A stretch of DNA of 64,000 nt from CBDDFS01 sp965227255 (GTDB lineage: Bacteria > Bacteroidota > Bacteroidia > Flavobacteriales_E > Vicingaceae). Numbering within the stretch: position 1 is the first letter of the stretch; every line of letters begins with the position of its first letter. Shown here piece by piece: positions 26,353 to 35,446 of this stretch. A model generated the notes under the pieces. That model was not told the DNA's origin. It worked only from the letters and a program-made list of their open reading frames with translations, and ran no database searches. The translations under genes were made by a program, and so were the position numbers. Location: assembly GCA_965227255.1 (NCBI GenBank), contig CBDDFS010000003.1, forward strand, positions 186,001 to 250,000. The letters are read 5' to 3'.

Positions 26353-27594
26353 TCACTCTTTAAGCCCGTACTTTCTGGCCAGAGCAAGATAATGAGTGGC
26401 ACTGTCCATATTTTCCTGTCGGGCATGGATCATAGCCTTGTAATAGAACATATCCGGATTTTCAGGCTCTAGATAGGCAAAGGCACGCGCCAATGTTTGC
26501 TTTTGGTCATCATAACCATCAGTCATTACAAGAACTTTTAACTGAGAATAAAACAAAACCCCCATATATCCAACCACTCTATTGGCGTGATGAATCTCCC
26601 AGGTATTACTTGAATACATGGATTTCTCTTTGTAATGCTGAATCTCTTTCTTCCAAAACTCAAAATCCTCGCTTCTTGTAGCCTCCAAGAACTGAGATCT
26701 GAGATTTAATTCGAGACGCAAATAGTTTTCCAGCTTACTGACTGACAGGCGGAAGGTCTCATTCTCCAATAAGTCCTCTGCATTCGCCTTTATCCTCTTC
26801 TTTTTCTCTGGATCAGAAGAAAGCTTGTAAGCCTTGTCTAGATGATCCCACGCCCTCATAGCCTGACCTGCCATAACCAAAGTATCTACTCTATCAAGAA
26901 TCTTTTGAGACCTGACCTCGCTTCGCTTCGTCATATCTTCATTCATATTCTTCAAGTGGAAATACATTGCATCCCTAAGCTCATTCCCTCTGGGCCATTC
27001 ATGTTTTCCGTAAAAATGATCGAAACACACACTTTCCTCCGTTATCATTTCAATAATGGGTCTGCGATAGATCTCAATAAAATTGAAGTCACCCGTTCCG
27101 CACATTGAATAGGTGGTCACATCCGGAAGTTCAGCTCCGGGACCGGCTCCGATCATCACTACTCCGGTCACAGGATACTCCTTCGAAAAAAACTGGGCCA
27201 TTCTCGCACCACCTGAAAATCCAACGAGAATTATATTCTTCTCATCAATAGAATACTTTTCTACACAATCCTGTATGATCTCAGTGATGGTGGATTGATA
27301 ATCTGGATACCCATTCCTTATGATCTTCGATGCTGCTATTATGGCTGGAAAGTCCACACATGCTTTCTGAATAGATGTTGCAGCCAATTCGGCATCTCCT
27401 TGTGCATCGAGTCCAATGATCAATGGCATTCCCTCACTTTCCTCCAAAGGTTTTGATACAACATAGATGTTGTTAGCATTCGACGAAACACTGGTTTCTT
27501 CTATTTCGGAATACAATATCTGCACAGTGCTGTCAGGAGAATTAGCACAAGAAAACAGCACGAAGAGAGATAAAAACAAGAGGAGATTTTTCAT
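26353..27594 (-). CDS. Alpha/beta hydrolase lipoprotein with helical C-terminal domain
   Basis: The 413-aa protein has a lipobox (LFVLFSC, Cys 16). Residues about 35-220 form an alpha/beta hydrolase similar to PHB-depolymerase or dienelactone-hydrolase folds, with nucleophile motif VGFSGGA, a plausible acid in MCGTGDFNF and His in FYGKHEWPRG. Residues about 225-413 are alpha-helical and TPR-like (ending MDSATHYLALARKYGL). Substrate unknown; it is probably an outer-membrane or periplasmic esterase/peptidase. The -7 box TAAATTTG (27600-27607) lies 5 nt before the ATG. The next gene to the right is divergent. Confidence 0.72.
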   Translation of the reverse strand: MKNLLLFLSLFVLFSCANSPDSTVQILYSEIEETSVSSNANNIYVVSKPLEESEGMPLIIGLDAQGDAELAATSIQKACVDFPAIIAASKIIRNGYPDYQSTITEIIQDCVEKYSIDEKNIILVGFSGGARMAQFFSKEYPVTGVVMIGAGPGAELPDVTTYSMCGTGDFNFIEIYRRPIIEMITEESVCFDHFYGKHEWPRGNELRDAMYFHLKNMNEDMTKRSEVRSQKILDRVDTLVMAGQAMRAWDHLDKAYKLSSDPEKKKRIKANAEDLLENETFRLSVSKLENYLRLELNLRSQFLEATRSEDFEFWKKEIQHYKEKSMYSSNTWEIHHANRVVGYMGVLFYSQLKVLVMTDGYDDQKQTLARAFAYLEPENPDMFYYKAMIHARQENMDSATHYLALARKYGLKE

Positions 27595-27599
27595 GGCGC

Positions 27600-27607
27600 C
27601 AAATTTA
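27600..27607 (-). promoter_or_regulatory. -7 box (TAAATTTG), leaderless layout
   Basis: Perfect consensus on the minus strand, five bases before the ATG at 27594, so the mRNA should begin at or within a base or two of the start codon. Confidence 0.6.
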
Positions 27608-27663
27608 TGAAAACTGCCTTACTCCTTTTTCAAACCTTCCATGAATGAGGTTGTTAAGAATAC

Positions 27664-28353
27664 ATGAAAAATTACCTTGTTATCGGCGGTTCAAGCGGAA
27701 TCGGAAAGTCAATTGCAGATACCTTGAGGGAAAGAAATGATTACGTCATCTCTACCTATAACGCCAACGAAGATTTTGAGAATGAAACGAATTATTTTTA
27801 CCTTGATGTGAATGATGAAGAAATAGATCTCTCTCATCTGCCGGAAGTTTTAGATGGTTTGGTCTATTGTCCTGGTGCCATAGACTTAAAACCTTTCCAC
27901 CGAATGAAACCGGAAGATTTTCTCAAGGATTTTCAACTGCAGACAATGGGTGCCATTAAAGTCATTCAGGCCTGTTTACCAATGCTCAAGAACAGTGAAT
28001 CTGCAAGTATTGTGTTGTTCTCAACGGTCGCTGTTAAGCTTGGATTTCCATTCCACGCCAAAGTAGCGGTCTCAAAAGGAGCCATTGAGGGCTTGTGCAA
28101 ATCCCTTGCGGCCGAATATGCTCCTAAGATCCGAGTAAACTGCATTGCGCCTTCACTGACGAATACTCCGCTCGCTTCTAAACTTCTCAGTAGTGATGAT
28201 AAGATCAATGCCAATGCCGAACGTCATCCATTGAAACGAGTTGGAGAAAGTAAGGATATTGCAGAAATGGCCATATTTTTACTTGATACAAAATCTTCTT
28301 GGGTCACCGGACAGGTTATCGGAGTTGATGGAGGAATGTCTTCCATTAGATAA
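27664..28353 (+). CDS. SDR-family oxidoreductase-like protein lacking the catalytic Tyr
   Basis: The 229 aa include a Rossmann glycine motif (VIGGSSGIGKS), LDVNDE for cofactor discrimination, a Ser-containing strand (IVLFSTVAVKLG) and the usual ending WVTGQVIGVDGG. The YxxxK signature is replaced: VAVSKGAIEGL has Val where Tyr is expected, while the Lys is kept. I recall that a subgroup of SDR proteins with FH--VA--KGA-EGL shares this change, so it is probably ancestral rather than a mutation. It overlaps the next gene by one base (TAATG), implying translational coupling. Confidence 0.85.
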   Translation: MKNYLVIGGSSGIGKSIADTLRERNDYVISTYNANEDFENETNYFYLDVNDEEIDLSHLPEVLDGLVYCPGAIDLKPFHRMKPEDFLKDFQLQTMGAIKVIQACLPMLKNSESASIVLFSTVAVKLGFPFHAKVAVSKGAIEGLCKSLAAEYAPKIRVNCIAPSLTNTPLASKLLSSDDKINANAERHPLKRVGESKDIAEMAIFLLDTKSSWVTGQVIGVDGGMSSIR

Positions 28354-29777
28354 TGAAAATACTTCTCACAGGAGTTACAGGATACATTGGTCATCGCTTG
28401 TTGCCCGTTTTGATACGCGAAGGACATGAGATCTATTGCTGTTTAAGGGATATATCCCGAATGGATGATTCATTCTCAGGTGTTGAAAACCTTCATCTTC
28501 TTGAAGTAAACTTCCTTGAACCGGAAAGTTTAAAAGCCATTCCGAAAGACATTGATGCTGCTTATTATCTGATTCATTCCATGTCTGCCTCAACAGACGA
28601 CTTCGAAGAACTTGAAGCAAAATGCGCCAGAAACTTTGTAGAATCCCTTAACGATACGAATGTCAGACAGGTGATCTACCTGAGTGGAATTGTAAATGAA
28701 AAAGAGCTCTCAAAACACCTTGGGTCAAGGTTTGCAGTAGAGACCATCCTGTCAGAAGGAAAATTTGAACTTACCACTTTGCGCGCAGGTATCATTGTTG
28801 GTTCAGGAAGTGCTTCCTTTGAAATCATACGAGATTTGGTGGAAAAACTTCCTGTCATGGTCACCCCTCGATGGCTGAATACCCGTTCTCAGCCCATCGC
28901 AATTCGAAACGTAATACAATACTTGGTGGGTGTTCTTGGTAAAGAAGAATCATATGGGAACAGTTATGATATTGGTGGGCCGGAGATTCTGACTTATAAA
29001 GAAATGCTGTTGGAAATGGCACGCATCCGGGGCTTAAAGAGATTCATTTTCACTTTGCCTGTAATGACCCCCCGACTGTCCTCCTATTGGCTCTATTTTG
29101 TCACGGCCACTTCATATAAGCTTGCCGTAAACCTGGTTAATAGTATGAAGATCGAGGTGATTTGTAGCAACGACAACATTAAAGACATCGTGGACATAGA
29201 GCTCATATCGTACTCAGACGCCATACGATTAGCTTTTGATAAGATTGAACAGGAAGATGTTTTATCTAGCTGGACGGATGCTTTGAGCACGGATGAATTA
29301 GAACAAGGCATGGACAGACTTCTAAAAGTACCTCAGCATGGTTGCTTAACAGATAAGAAAAGTCTGAAAATCGCAGATGAAAATTCATCTTTAAAAAAAA
29401 TCTGGTCTATAGGTGGGAAAAATGGCTGGTATTATGCCGACTGGTTATGGGAAATCAGAGGTTTCCTCGATAAAGTTTTTGGTGGTGTTGGACTCAGACG
29501 TGGTCGAAAGAACCCTGCAAACATCAAAAGTGGTGAGACCCTTGATTTCTGGCGAGTAATTGTTGCATCTAAAAAAGAAAAAAGACTGTTGCTTTATGCA
29601 GAAATGAAACTACCGGGAGAAGCCTGGTTGGAATTTCAAATTGTAGATGACAAACTCAATCAAACAGCTACCTTCCGTCCAAAAGGAGTCTGGGGAAGAG
29701 TTTATTGGTTTACCATGCTTCCTTTCCATCATTTCATCTTTAACGGCATGATCAGAAGTTTGGCTCATGCACAATAA
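28353..29777 (+). CDS. NAD(P)-binding SDR/DUF2867 family protein
   Basis: The 474-aa protein has an atypical SDR Rossmann domain (MKILLTGVTGYIGHRLLP at the N-terminus; YLIHSM, VIYLSGI, TLRAGIIVGSGS in the first ~160 residues) and a C-terminal DUF2867 domain (about 340-474: WYYADWLWEIRG, then LDFWRVIVASKKEKRLLL, ending PFHHFIFNGMIRSLA). The pairing is typical of YbjT-like proteins, whose substrates are unknown. It is translationally coupled to the upstream SDR gene and probably works in the same pathway. Confidence 0.88.
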   Translation: MKILLTGVTGYIGHRLLPVLIREGHEIYCCLRDISRMDDSFSGVENLHLLEVNFLEPESLKAIPKDIDAAYYLIHSMSASTDDFEELEAKCARNFVESLNDTNVRQVIYLSGIVNEKELSKHLGSRFAVETILSEGKFELTTLRAGIIVGSGSASFEIIRDLVEKLPVMVTPRWLNTRSQPIAIRNVIQYLVGVLGKEESYGNSYDIGGPEILTYKEMLLEMARIRGLKRFIFTLPVMTPRLSSYWLYFVTATSYKLAVNLVNSMKIEVICSNDNIKDIVDIELISYSDAIRLAFDKIEQEDVLSSWTDALSTDELEQGMDRLLKVPQHGCLTDKKSLKIADENSSLKKIWSIGGKNGWYYADWLWEIRGFLDKVFGGVGLRRGRKNPANIKSGETLDFWRVIVASKKEKRLLLYAEMKLPGEAWLEFQIVDDKLNQTATFRPKGVWGRVYWFTMLPFHHFIFNGMIRSLAHAQ

Positions 29778-29793
29778 AGCCCTGAGATTCTCG

Positions 29794-29801
29794 TAACTTT
29801 A
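29794..29801 (+). promoter_or_regulatory. -7-like box (TAACTTTA), leaderless layout
   Basis: Seven of eight positions compatible with TAnnTTTG, four bases before the ATG at 29806. Confidence 0.45.
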
Positions 29802-29805
29802 CCAT

Positions 29806-30177
29806 ATGAGTTTGAAGAGATCTCTTTTTGCAATCTTTGTTTTCCTTTCACTTTCTTTCACAGCAAATGCTCAGTTTGGGAACAGTATTCATGTGGGTAA
29901 TGACTCCGGACTTGAAAAGGAATTCTCTGAATTGATCAACGATCTTGAACTCAGAAACGACCAAAAACTGGCCCTTGGCATCATAGTACTCAAATACACC
30001 GCTTCCTTTGATTTCAATGAGTTTGAGGATGCTTCCAAATCCAAGCAATATGCCATGGCTCGCTCCACTATAAGGGATCTCGATAAAGATCTGAAGGAGA
30101 TTCTGGATAAGAGACAGTTCAAGGTTTACAAGAAGCATAAAAAGAAGATCAAAAAAGAGCTGATGAATTCCGTTTAG
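29806..30177 (+). CDS. Small secreted hypothetical protein, 123 aa
   Basis: A signal peptide (about 1-22, ending ANAQ) is followed by a highly charged, helical, Lys-rich body (ending KKHKKKIKKELMNSV). The pattern, a DLELR--QKLAL start and a DKDLKEILDKRQFKVYKKHKK tail split by a helix, recalls small Spy/CpxP-like periplasmic helical proteins, but similarity is weak. It is followed after 29 nt by another exported-protein gene. Confidence 0.65.
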   Translation: MSLKRSLFAIFVFLSLSFTANAQFGNSIHVGNDSGLEKEFSELINDLELRNDQKLALGIIVLKYTASFDFNEFEDASKSKQYAMARSTIRDLDKDLKEILDKRQFKVYKKHKKKIKKELMNSV

Positions 30178-30206
30178 TGAACGGATAATTTTACTTTCGC
30201 TCCTTC

Positions 30207-30962
30207 ATGCTCAGATATCTCTCTTCAGGATTATTCATTCTATTCCTTTCATTGAATGCGCGGTCTCAGGACTTCGATAATTTGAGATCAATGAATTACA
30301 GCCTTGATTTTCTACAGATCAAGGATGATCTTAATTACGGGTTGGTATTTTCGGGTCCACAGCATAGATTCATCTACAAAAGATCATGGGAGCTTAATGG
30401 CAAAAACCTGATGTATCAGGGTGAAGTTGGTTTCGGCACTTTGTTCTCGCGTGGTATGACCGGACTTCAATGGAAAGTCAAACCCATTGATGTTCTCTAC
30501 AACTATTACGAACTAATAAGGAAGGTTTCCATCCATGCAGGTCCGTGGCTGAAAATGGAATACAATTATCAATTATATCCTGAATTACAGAGTGGTTATA
30601 GTTTTCATTTTACAAACTACACAATGGGATTCGCTGCTTCAGCGAAATATGAAAACGACGATGTATACCTGAGACTCAGATGGAAAAACTCCCTGGTCGG
30701 ACTGATTTCAAGAACTGAAGAAGATCGTGATCCTTACTTCTTTGATCTCTCTCTGGGAACATACTTTAAAGATCAGCATCGGAATTTTAAGGGAGGAAGT
30801 TTTGGTACTTATAATAATACCTGGATTGAGCTACTTTTCATAAGTATGCGTCATCCCAGATTGGGATATGCGTATAATTTCGAATATTTCTCCTACAGTG
30901 ATAGTCCTGGCGTAAGGGCCATGACCCATGGCTTTTCATTATTCTTTTATCCAAAAACATGA
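30207..30962 (+). CDS. Predicted outer-membrane beta-barrel-like protein, 251 aa
   Basis: I do not recognise the family. The signal peptide (about 1-20, ARSQ) is followed by alternating aromatic/polar strands (YKRSWELNGK, FGTLFSRGMTGLQW, GYSFHFTNYTMGFAAS) and an aromatic end (GFSLFFYPKT), consistent with an outer-membrane barrel. The stop overlaps the start of the next gene (ATGA), so the two are coupled. Confidence 0.65.
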   Translation: MLRYLSSGLFILFLSLNARSQDFDNLRSMNYSLDFLQIKDDLNYGLVFSGPQHRFIYKRSWELNGKNLMYQGEVGFGTLFSRGMTGLQWKVKPIDVLYNYYELIRKVSIHAGPWLKMEYNYQLYPELQSGYSFHFTNYTMGFAASAKYENDDVYLRLRWKNSLVGLISRTEEDRDPYFFDLSLGTYFKDQHRNFKGGSFGTYNNTWIELLFISMRHPRLGYAYNFEYFSYSDSPGVRAMTHGFSLFFYPKT

Positions 30963-32038
30963 AACAAGGAATTTATCTAGTCTTGACCATTTCACTTTTG
31001 TCTTGTCTGAAGGAAGCACCACTCAGCAAGTCTTATGAAGGTTATTCTCCGCGGGATATTGGCGACGGATGGAGCATTGGATCAAGTCTGCACAACGACA
31101 TCGACTCCAATGCATTGAATTCTGTGTTTAGATCGGTTCATGATGAGGATGATTATTGGCCAATGAGAAGTTTATCGGTTTTTCGAAATGGAGAGCTTAT
31201 CGCCGAGACCTATCTAAAAAGTGAAGGTGATCGCACAAGGCCAAGAGCAATCTGGTCGTGCACAAAACAAGTAATGGCTCTTCTGGCAGGCACACACATT
31301 GACAACAACCAAATATTCCTGACAGATCGAATTGAGCAATTCATTCCCCGCTATACCGATCAAAACAGAAATAAAAAGGATATTCTGATCAGTGATCTGT
31401 TGACCATGAAGAGTGGCATTGGATTTCACAACGACGAACACTCGGATGTATATAGAAAAAGAGAGACGGACAACAGTGTGACTTTTGCTCTAGGACTGGA
31501 TCTCGAAGCTACGCCTGGTACTAGATTTAATTACAACGATGGTGATCCTCAGATCTTGTCGGCAGTTTTCCAGGACATCAATCGTGAAAAATCAGACCAA
31601 CTGGCAAAGGAGAGGATTTTTGATGTGATCGGTTTTAACAACTACGAATGGCGCAGATATCCAAACGATGGCGTGACTATGGGAGGTTTTGGAATATTGA
31701 CTACACCCAGAGAATTAGCCAAGATCGGTCAGCTTGTATTGAATAAGGGCAGTTGGGATACAACGCAAGTTATCTCGGAGGCATACATAAACGACATGTT
31801 AACCGAACATAGCAAACTCTCTACCTACCCCGAATTGAGATTTGGTTACTACTGGTGGATTCATCCGGAGAAAGAGTATTATTTCATGTGGGGCCACGGC
31901 GGACAATACGTATTTCTCATCCCGGAAAAGAATGCAATGGTCGTAATCACAAGCCTGGAGCAAATCGAATCTGATTCAAGAATCGATGTGCGCGAAGCAA
32001 CTTCTCTCGTCGACCGGATCAAAGCAACGATGAACTAA
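30959..32038 (+). CDS. Serine hydrolase lipoprotein of the beta-lactamase/penicillin-binding fold
   Basis: The 359-aa lipoprotein has a lipobox (LLSC, Cys 16). Its class C beta-lactamase/AmpH-type motifs are SxxK in WSCTKQV (about residue 101), a YxN-like YND in RFNYNDGD, and the third motif HGG in WGHGGQYVF. The family includes D-aminopeptidases, esterases and PBP-like enzymes. Its envelope location suggests a role on peptidoglycan peptides or exogenous esters; the substrate is not predictable. It is coupled (4-nt overlap) to the upstream barrel-like gene. Confidence 0.88.
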   Translation: MKQGIYLVLTISLLSCLKEAPLSKSYEGYSPRDIGDGWSIGSSLHNDIDSNALNSVFRSVHDEDDYWPMRSLSVFRNGELIAETYLKSEGDRTRPRAIWSCTKQVMALLAGTHIDNNQIFLTDRIEQFIPRYTDQNRNKKDILISDLLTMKSGIGFHNDEHSDVYRKRETDNSVTFALGLDLEATPGTRFNYNDGDPQILSAVFQDINREKSDQLAKERIFDVIGFNNYEWRRYPNDGVTMGGFGILTTPRELAKIGQLVLNKGSWDTTQVISEAYINDMLTEHSKLSTYPELRFGYYWWIHPEKEYYFMWGHGGQYVFLIPEKNAMVVITSLEQIESDSRIDVREATSLVDRIKATMN

Positions 32039-32040
32039 CA

Positions 32041-32101
32041 AATCTCCAATCGTTAATCGTTAATCTTCAATCGTTAATCGTTAATCGTTAATCTTCAATC
32101 T
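32041..32101. repeat. Heptad simple repeat (AATCGTT words)
   Basis: A run of CGTTAAT and CTTCAAT heptamers (about eight units) directly after a stop codon. Its right end abuts the slyD promoter. Confidence 0.75.
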
Positions 32102-32109
32102 CTATTCCG

Positions 32110-32117
32110 TATCTTTG
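32110..32117 (+). promoter_or_regulatory. -7 box (TATCTTTG) of the slyD-like gene
   Basis: Perfect TAnnTTTG match with an A/T-rich 33-nt interval to the ATG at 32151. GTTA at 32087-32090 is at -33 spacing but is a weak match and belongs to the heptad repeat. Confidence 0.65.
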
Positions 32118-32150
32118 CGCACCTTTTAAAAATCACATTTACAATTAATT

Positions 32151-32633
32151 ATGACAATATCAGATAACAAGGTTGTTCACATGCATTACGAGCTGAAAAA
32201 TGACAATGGAGACATCCTTGATTCATCAAAAGGAAGAGAGCCACTGGCATACATCCACGGCAAGGGAAATATCATCCCGGGTCTTGAAAAACAATTAAAC
32301 GAAAAGTCAATTGGAGACAAGATCAAAGCCACTGTTGCTCCGGAAGAAGCTTATGGCGTAGTTGACAGTCAAAAAGTATTTAAAGTTGGTAAAAACCAGT
32401 TTCAAGGCGGAGGAGACATCCAGGTTGGTATGCAGATCCAGGCTGAAGCCAATGGAAGAATGGAAGTGGGTATTGTAGAAAACATTGAAGGAGAAGAAGT
32501 TACATTGAACTTCAATCACCCCCTTGCTGGTCAGACTCTTCATTTCGACGTTGAAGTGATGGAGATCAGAGAAGCGACTGACGAAGAATTAGATCACGGT
32601 CATGTACATGGACCAGGTGGACACGAACACTAA
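32151..32633 (+). CDS. slyD: FKBP-type peptidyl-prolyl isomerase, SlyD-like
   Basis: The 160-aa protein has the split FKBP fold of SlyD: N-terminal MHYELKNDNGDILDSS and YIHGKGNIIPGLEKQLN, an insert-in-flap chaperone domain (about 70-130), then NFNHPLAGQTLHFDVEVMEI, and a short His-rich tail (DHGHVHGPGGHEH). SlyD acts in the cytoplasm as a proline isomerase and chaperone and binds Ni through its tail. A terminator-like hairpin for this gene lies in the first codons of the next gene. Confidence 0.92.
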   Translation: MTISDNKVVHMHYELKNDNGDILDSSKGREPLAYIHGKGNIIPGLEKQLNEKSIGDKIKATVAPEEAYGVVDSQKVFKVGKNQFQGGGDIQVGMQIQAEANGRMEVGIVENIEGEEVTLNFNHPLAGQTLHFDVEVMEIREATDEELDHGHVHGPGGHEH

Positions 32634-32640
32634 AAAGATC

Positions 32641-33390
32641 ATGAGGAAGGGCTTTTTAGCCCTTTCTTTTTTTACTCTCCTTTCCTCCTGTAAAGAAGAG
32701 CTTCCATCCTCTGCATCATTTGAGGACTTTCGAGTAGCTATTTATAACGGCAGCAATAAACTTTGGTCGCACAGAGCAAACATCCCTGATACGGCCTTCA
32801 AACGCCTCACAGAATTCCCGGGCATTGAAATAGATGTATTCTTTGATACAAATTCGAAGAAATTCTTTGTTAAGCATGATGATAACGAAGATCATCATGG
32901 AGAACTTAGTGCATTCCTGAAGAAAACCGATTCTGTGAATGCCAGCGCATTCTACTGGATTGATTTCAAGAACCTGAATAATCAGAATCTGAACGAAGCT
33001 TCAATCGCTCTTATACAAATCACTTCAGAGAGGGAACTGCATAAAAGAATGATCGTCGAGTCGTTTATGGCGAATGAAATCATCGCTCTCAATAAAGAAA
33101 ATATCTACACATCCTTTTGGGTGCCTCACTTGTACAACGAATCAACGGCAGAAGATACACTTAAGGCCTTGAACCTGATACAAGAAGTATTGGAAAGTCA
33201 AAGAGTCAACGCCCTTTCTGCCCACTACCCTATGTATGATTTCCTAAATGAGCACTTTCCCGAGTCAAACATTCATCTCTGGACCAACGGACTGCATACA
33301 GAGCAGGACAAAAGTGTCATAAGTGACCTGGCAAGTAAGGAGAATATCAAAGTCATACTCGTCGACTATCAAAAGAACTTTCTCGATTAG
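32641..33390 (+). CDS. GDPD-like (PLC/TIM-barrel) lipoprotein
   Basis: The start is best placed at ATG 32641, giving a lipoprotein signal (MRKGFLALSF, lipobox LLSSC); the longer frame from 32602 overlaps slyD and spoils it. The 249-aa protein has the glycerophosphodiester-phosphodiesterase pattern: SHRAN, then EIDVFFD, then KFFVKHDDNE, supplying His, Glu/Asp and His residues of the active site. Later segments (YWIDFKN, FWVPHLY, LWTN) fit strands of the barrel. Substrate unknown; GDPD-type enzymes cleave phospholipid head-group diesters. Its first codons form a hairpin with a U-run. Confidence 0.7.
   Translation: MRKGFLALSFFTLLSSCKEELPSSASFEDFRVAIYNGSNKLWSHRANIPDTAFKRLTEFPGIEIDVFFDTNSKKFFVKHDDNEDHHGELSAFLKKTDSVNASAFYWIDFKNLNNQNLNEASIALIQITSERELHKRMIVESFMANEIIALNKENIYTSFWVPHLYNESTAEDTLKALNLIQEVLESQRVNALSAHYPMYDFLNEHFPESNIHLWTNGLHTEQDKSVISDLASKENIKVILVDYQKNFLD
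32647..32673 (+). terminator. Terminator-like hairpin inside the signal-peptide codons of the GDPD-like gene
   Basis: AAGGGCT (32647-32653) pairs with AGCCCTT (32658-32664) around a TTTT loop, followed by TCTTTTTTT. It lies 14 nt after the slyD stop codon but also encodes Lys-Gly-Phe-Leu-Ala-Leu-Ser-Phe of the next signal peptide. It may end slyD transcripts or attenuate the downstream gene. Confidence 0.5.
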
Positions 33391-33430
33391 CTTATTCTGG
33401 CTATTATTGTCCATTCAGCATTTTTAAGCT

Positions 33431-35446
33431 TTGACTACCAGAGACTTGATTATCGATTCATTATCAGAATATGCAATTCTGACACTCAAATTGATCCTTG
33501 TATATGCATTAATCAGGTTTGCTGAACACTTTTATTTCAGCACAATTTTTCCTGAACAAACAAGCGCTTCCCTCCTTTTCAATCGAAGTATCAACTATGA
33601 TACACTGGTTCTCATATTTATTTCGGTCTTATTGGCACCGATTCAAATCCTGCTTTCGCTTTTTACCACGAAATCTTCAGTCATCATGGGTGCAATTTTC
33701 TTCTTGTTGGCCATAATTAATTTGTTTCTGACCGATTTCTTTATCCTGAGTAATTTTCTTGTCCCGTCACTTTTCTTTGAACTTTCGTTAAAAGACCTAT
33801 TGCTTATAAGTGAAACTGAAGGAGGAAGTAGCAATCTGGTGTTATGGATTGTAAACATTCCTTCAATTCTGGCCATTTTCTACATCCTTGTTTTAAGAAG
33901 ACCACCGAAAAGATTAAATCAAAAAATAAAGTACGGACTAATAGGGATCTATATCCTGGCATGTGGTATCTCACTCTCAAGCACCGACTTCTTTTATAAA
34001 TCACAGGATTCCTTTGAAACATCATTTCAATATTACCTGGCGAACTCCAAGCCGTATCATTTCTATAAATCATACAAGGAATGGAAAATAACAAGGGAAC
34101 TTGCTTTTGGTGAAGAAGGCAGATTGATTGAATACATTCGTGACTTCCAATCATTTTATCCCAACAGAGAGTTTATTTCTGAATTCTATCCATTGCTCAA
34201 AAGGAAATCTGCAGAAAGTGCATTGTCCGAATTCTTTCCCAAGAAATCTGTAAAGCCAACAATAGTTTTTGTTCTTTCAGAAGGTCTATCGTCCTCCATC
34301 AGTGGGACCCAAACTGTGAATGGTTCGTTAACTCCATTTACCGACAGTCTTCGACAACATTCTCTTTATTGGGAAAATTTCATGAGTAATGTGGATCGCT
34401 CTTTTAGTGCCCTTCCAAATCTTCTGGGATCCTTGCCATATGGAACTATTGAACGTGGCTTTATCAATAAGACCTATGGCTATGGAGAAAACATTACTTA
34501 TCCCGATCACTGGAATCTCATCACTTTTCTGAAAAATCAGGATTATCAGTGTAACTTCTATTATGGAGGATATTCAGGATTCGATAATATCATTCATTAC
34601 ACCAAATTCAGTGGATTTGATAAAATCATCGATGAGCTAAAATTTGGAATAAAGAAAGAAGATAAAGAAGGATGGGGATTTGACGATGGAGAATTGTATC
34701 GACGTTCGTTTATTGATGTTGACTCAATTCCGGAAGGTCATCCAGCCATGCATTTTTATATGACCCTTACATACCATCATCCATATGTTTTGGCAAATGA
34801 ATTATACCTCGATTTAGATTTTCAGGATTCTCTTATGAAGGAATATGGGATTTCTGAGAAGATGCTGGGGCAAATGTCCAGAAGTGAATTTGGAACCATT
34901 TTATATGCCGATCAATCCTTAAAACATCTGTTTCGTCATTTCAAGAAAAGAAAAGACTTTGAGAATACTATTTTCATTGTCCTTGGTGATCACGGAAGCG
35001 GATTTTATTTCCATTCAGATCGTTTCAACAACTACAGGGTGCCCTTACTTATTTACAGTCCAATGCTTGAAAAAGGAGAAGTTTTCAAAGGAACTTCATC
35101 ACATATAGATGTACTTCCCAGTTTAACAGCACTTCTTGGAAATAATTTCGGGATGCCCTTGCCGGCAATGGAAGCTTATCTGGGACAGGGTTTGAGTGGC
35201 AGTCATACCTTTGAAGCAAAGAGAATGATACCGCTCAACATATTCAACTATGATAAATTCAAATTCATTCTGGACGACCTGGTGCTTTTCGATGATAAAG
35301 TCTATCGATTCGACGATCAATTTAAAATGAAAGAATGCACTATAGATTCGGATATAGAAAGAATCAAAAAAGCTTACAAGAGTTATATGATCATCAACAA
35401 CTACGTCCTAAACGAGAATAAAATTTGGCTTAGTCGGGAAAATTAA
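33431..35446 (+). CDS. LTA-synthase-like membrane sulfatase/phosphoglycerol transferase
   Basis: The 671-aa protein has about five membrane helices (first ~185 residues) and then an alkaline-phosphatase-superfamily domain: TIVFVLSEGLSSS (metal-binding Glu), SALPNLLGSLPYGT (nucleophile region with S/T), FYYGGYSGFDN, and VLGDHGSG (metal-binding Asp-His). Family members transfer phosphoglycerol or phosphoethanolamine onto envelope glycans or lipids outside the inner membrane. The start is uncertain: the first in-frame codon is TTG at 33431, overlapping a TTTG box, and TTG at 33446 is an alternative. The stop overlaps the convergent PspC gene by four bases. Confidence 0.87.
   Translation: MTTRDLIIDSLSEYAILTLKLILVYALIRFAEHFYFSTIFPEQTSASLLFNRSINYDTLVLIFISVLLAPIQILLSLFTTKSSVIMGAIFFLLAIINLFLTDFFILSNFLVPSLFFELSLKDLLLISETEGGSSNLVLWIVNIPSILAIFYILVLRRPPKRLNQKIKYGLIGIYILACGISLSSTDFFYKSQDSFETSFQYYLANSKPYHFYKSYKEWKITRELAFGEEGRLIEYIRDFQSFYPNREFISEFYPLLKRKSAESALSEFFPKKSVKPTIVFVLSEGLSSSISGTQTVNGSLTPFTDSLRQHSLYWENFMSNVDRSFSALPNLLGSLPYGTIERGFINKTYGYGENITYPDHWNLITFLKNQDYQCNFYYGGYSGFDNIIHYTKFSGFDKIIDELKFGIKKEDKEGWGFDDGELYRRSFIDVDSIPEGHPAMHFYMTLTYHHPYVLANELYLDLDFQDSLMKEYGISEKMLGQMSRSEFGTILYADQSLKHLFRHFKKRKDFENTIFIVLGDHGSGFYFHSDRFNNYRVPLLIYSPMLEKGEVFKGTSSHIDVLPSLTALLGNNFGMPLPAMEAYLGQGLSGSHTFEAKRMIPLNIFNYDKFKFILDDLVLFDDKVYRFDDQFKMKECTIDSDIERIKKAYKSYMIINNYVLNENKIWLSREN

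Noticed and set aside
32602..32640. Upstream start of the GDPD-like gene overlapping slyD
   Set aside because: The extra 13 residues are charged and precede a good lipoprotein signal; ATG 32641 is better supported.
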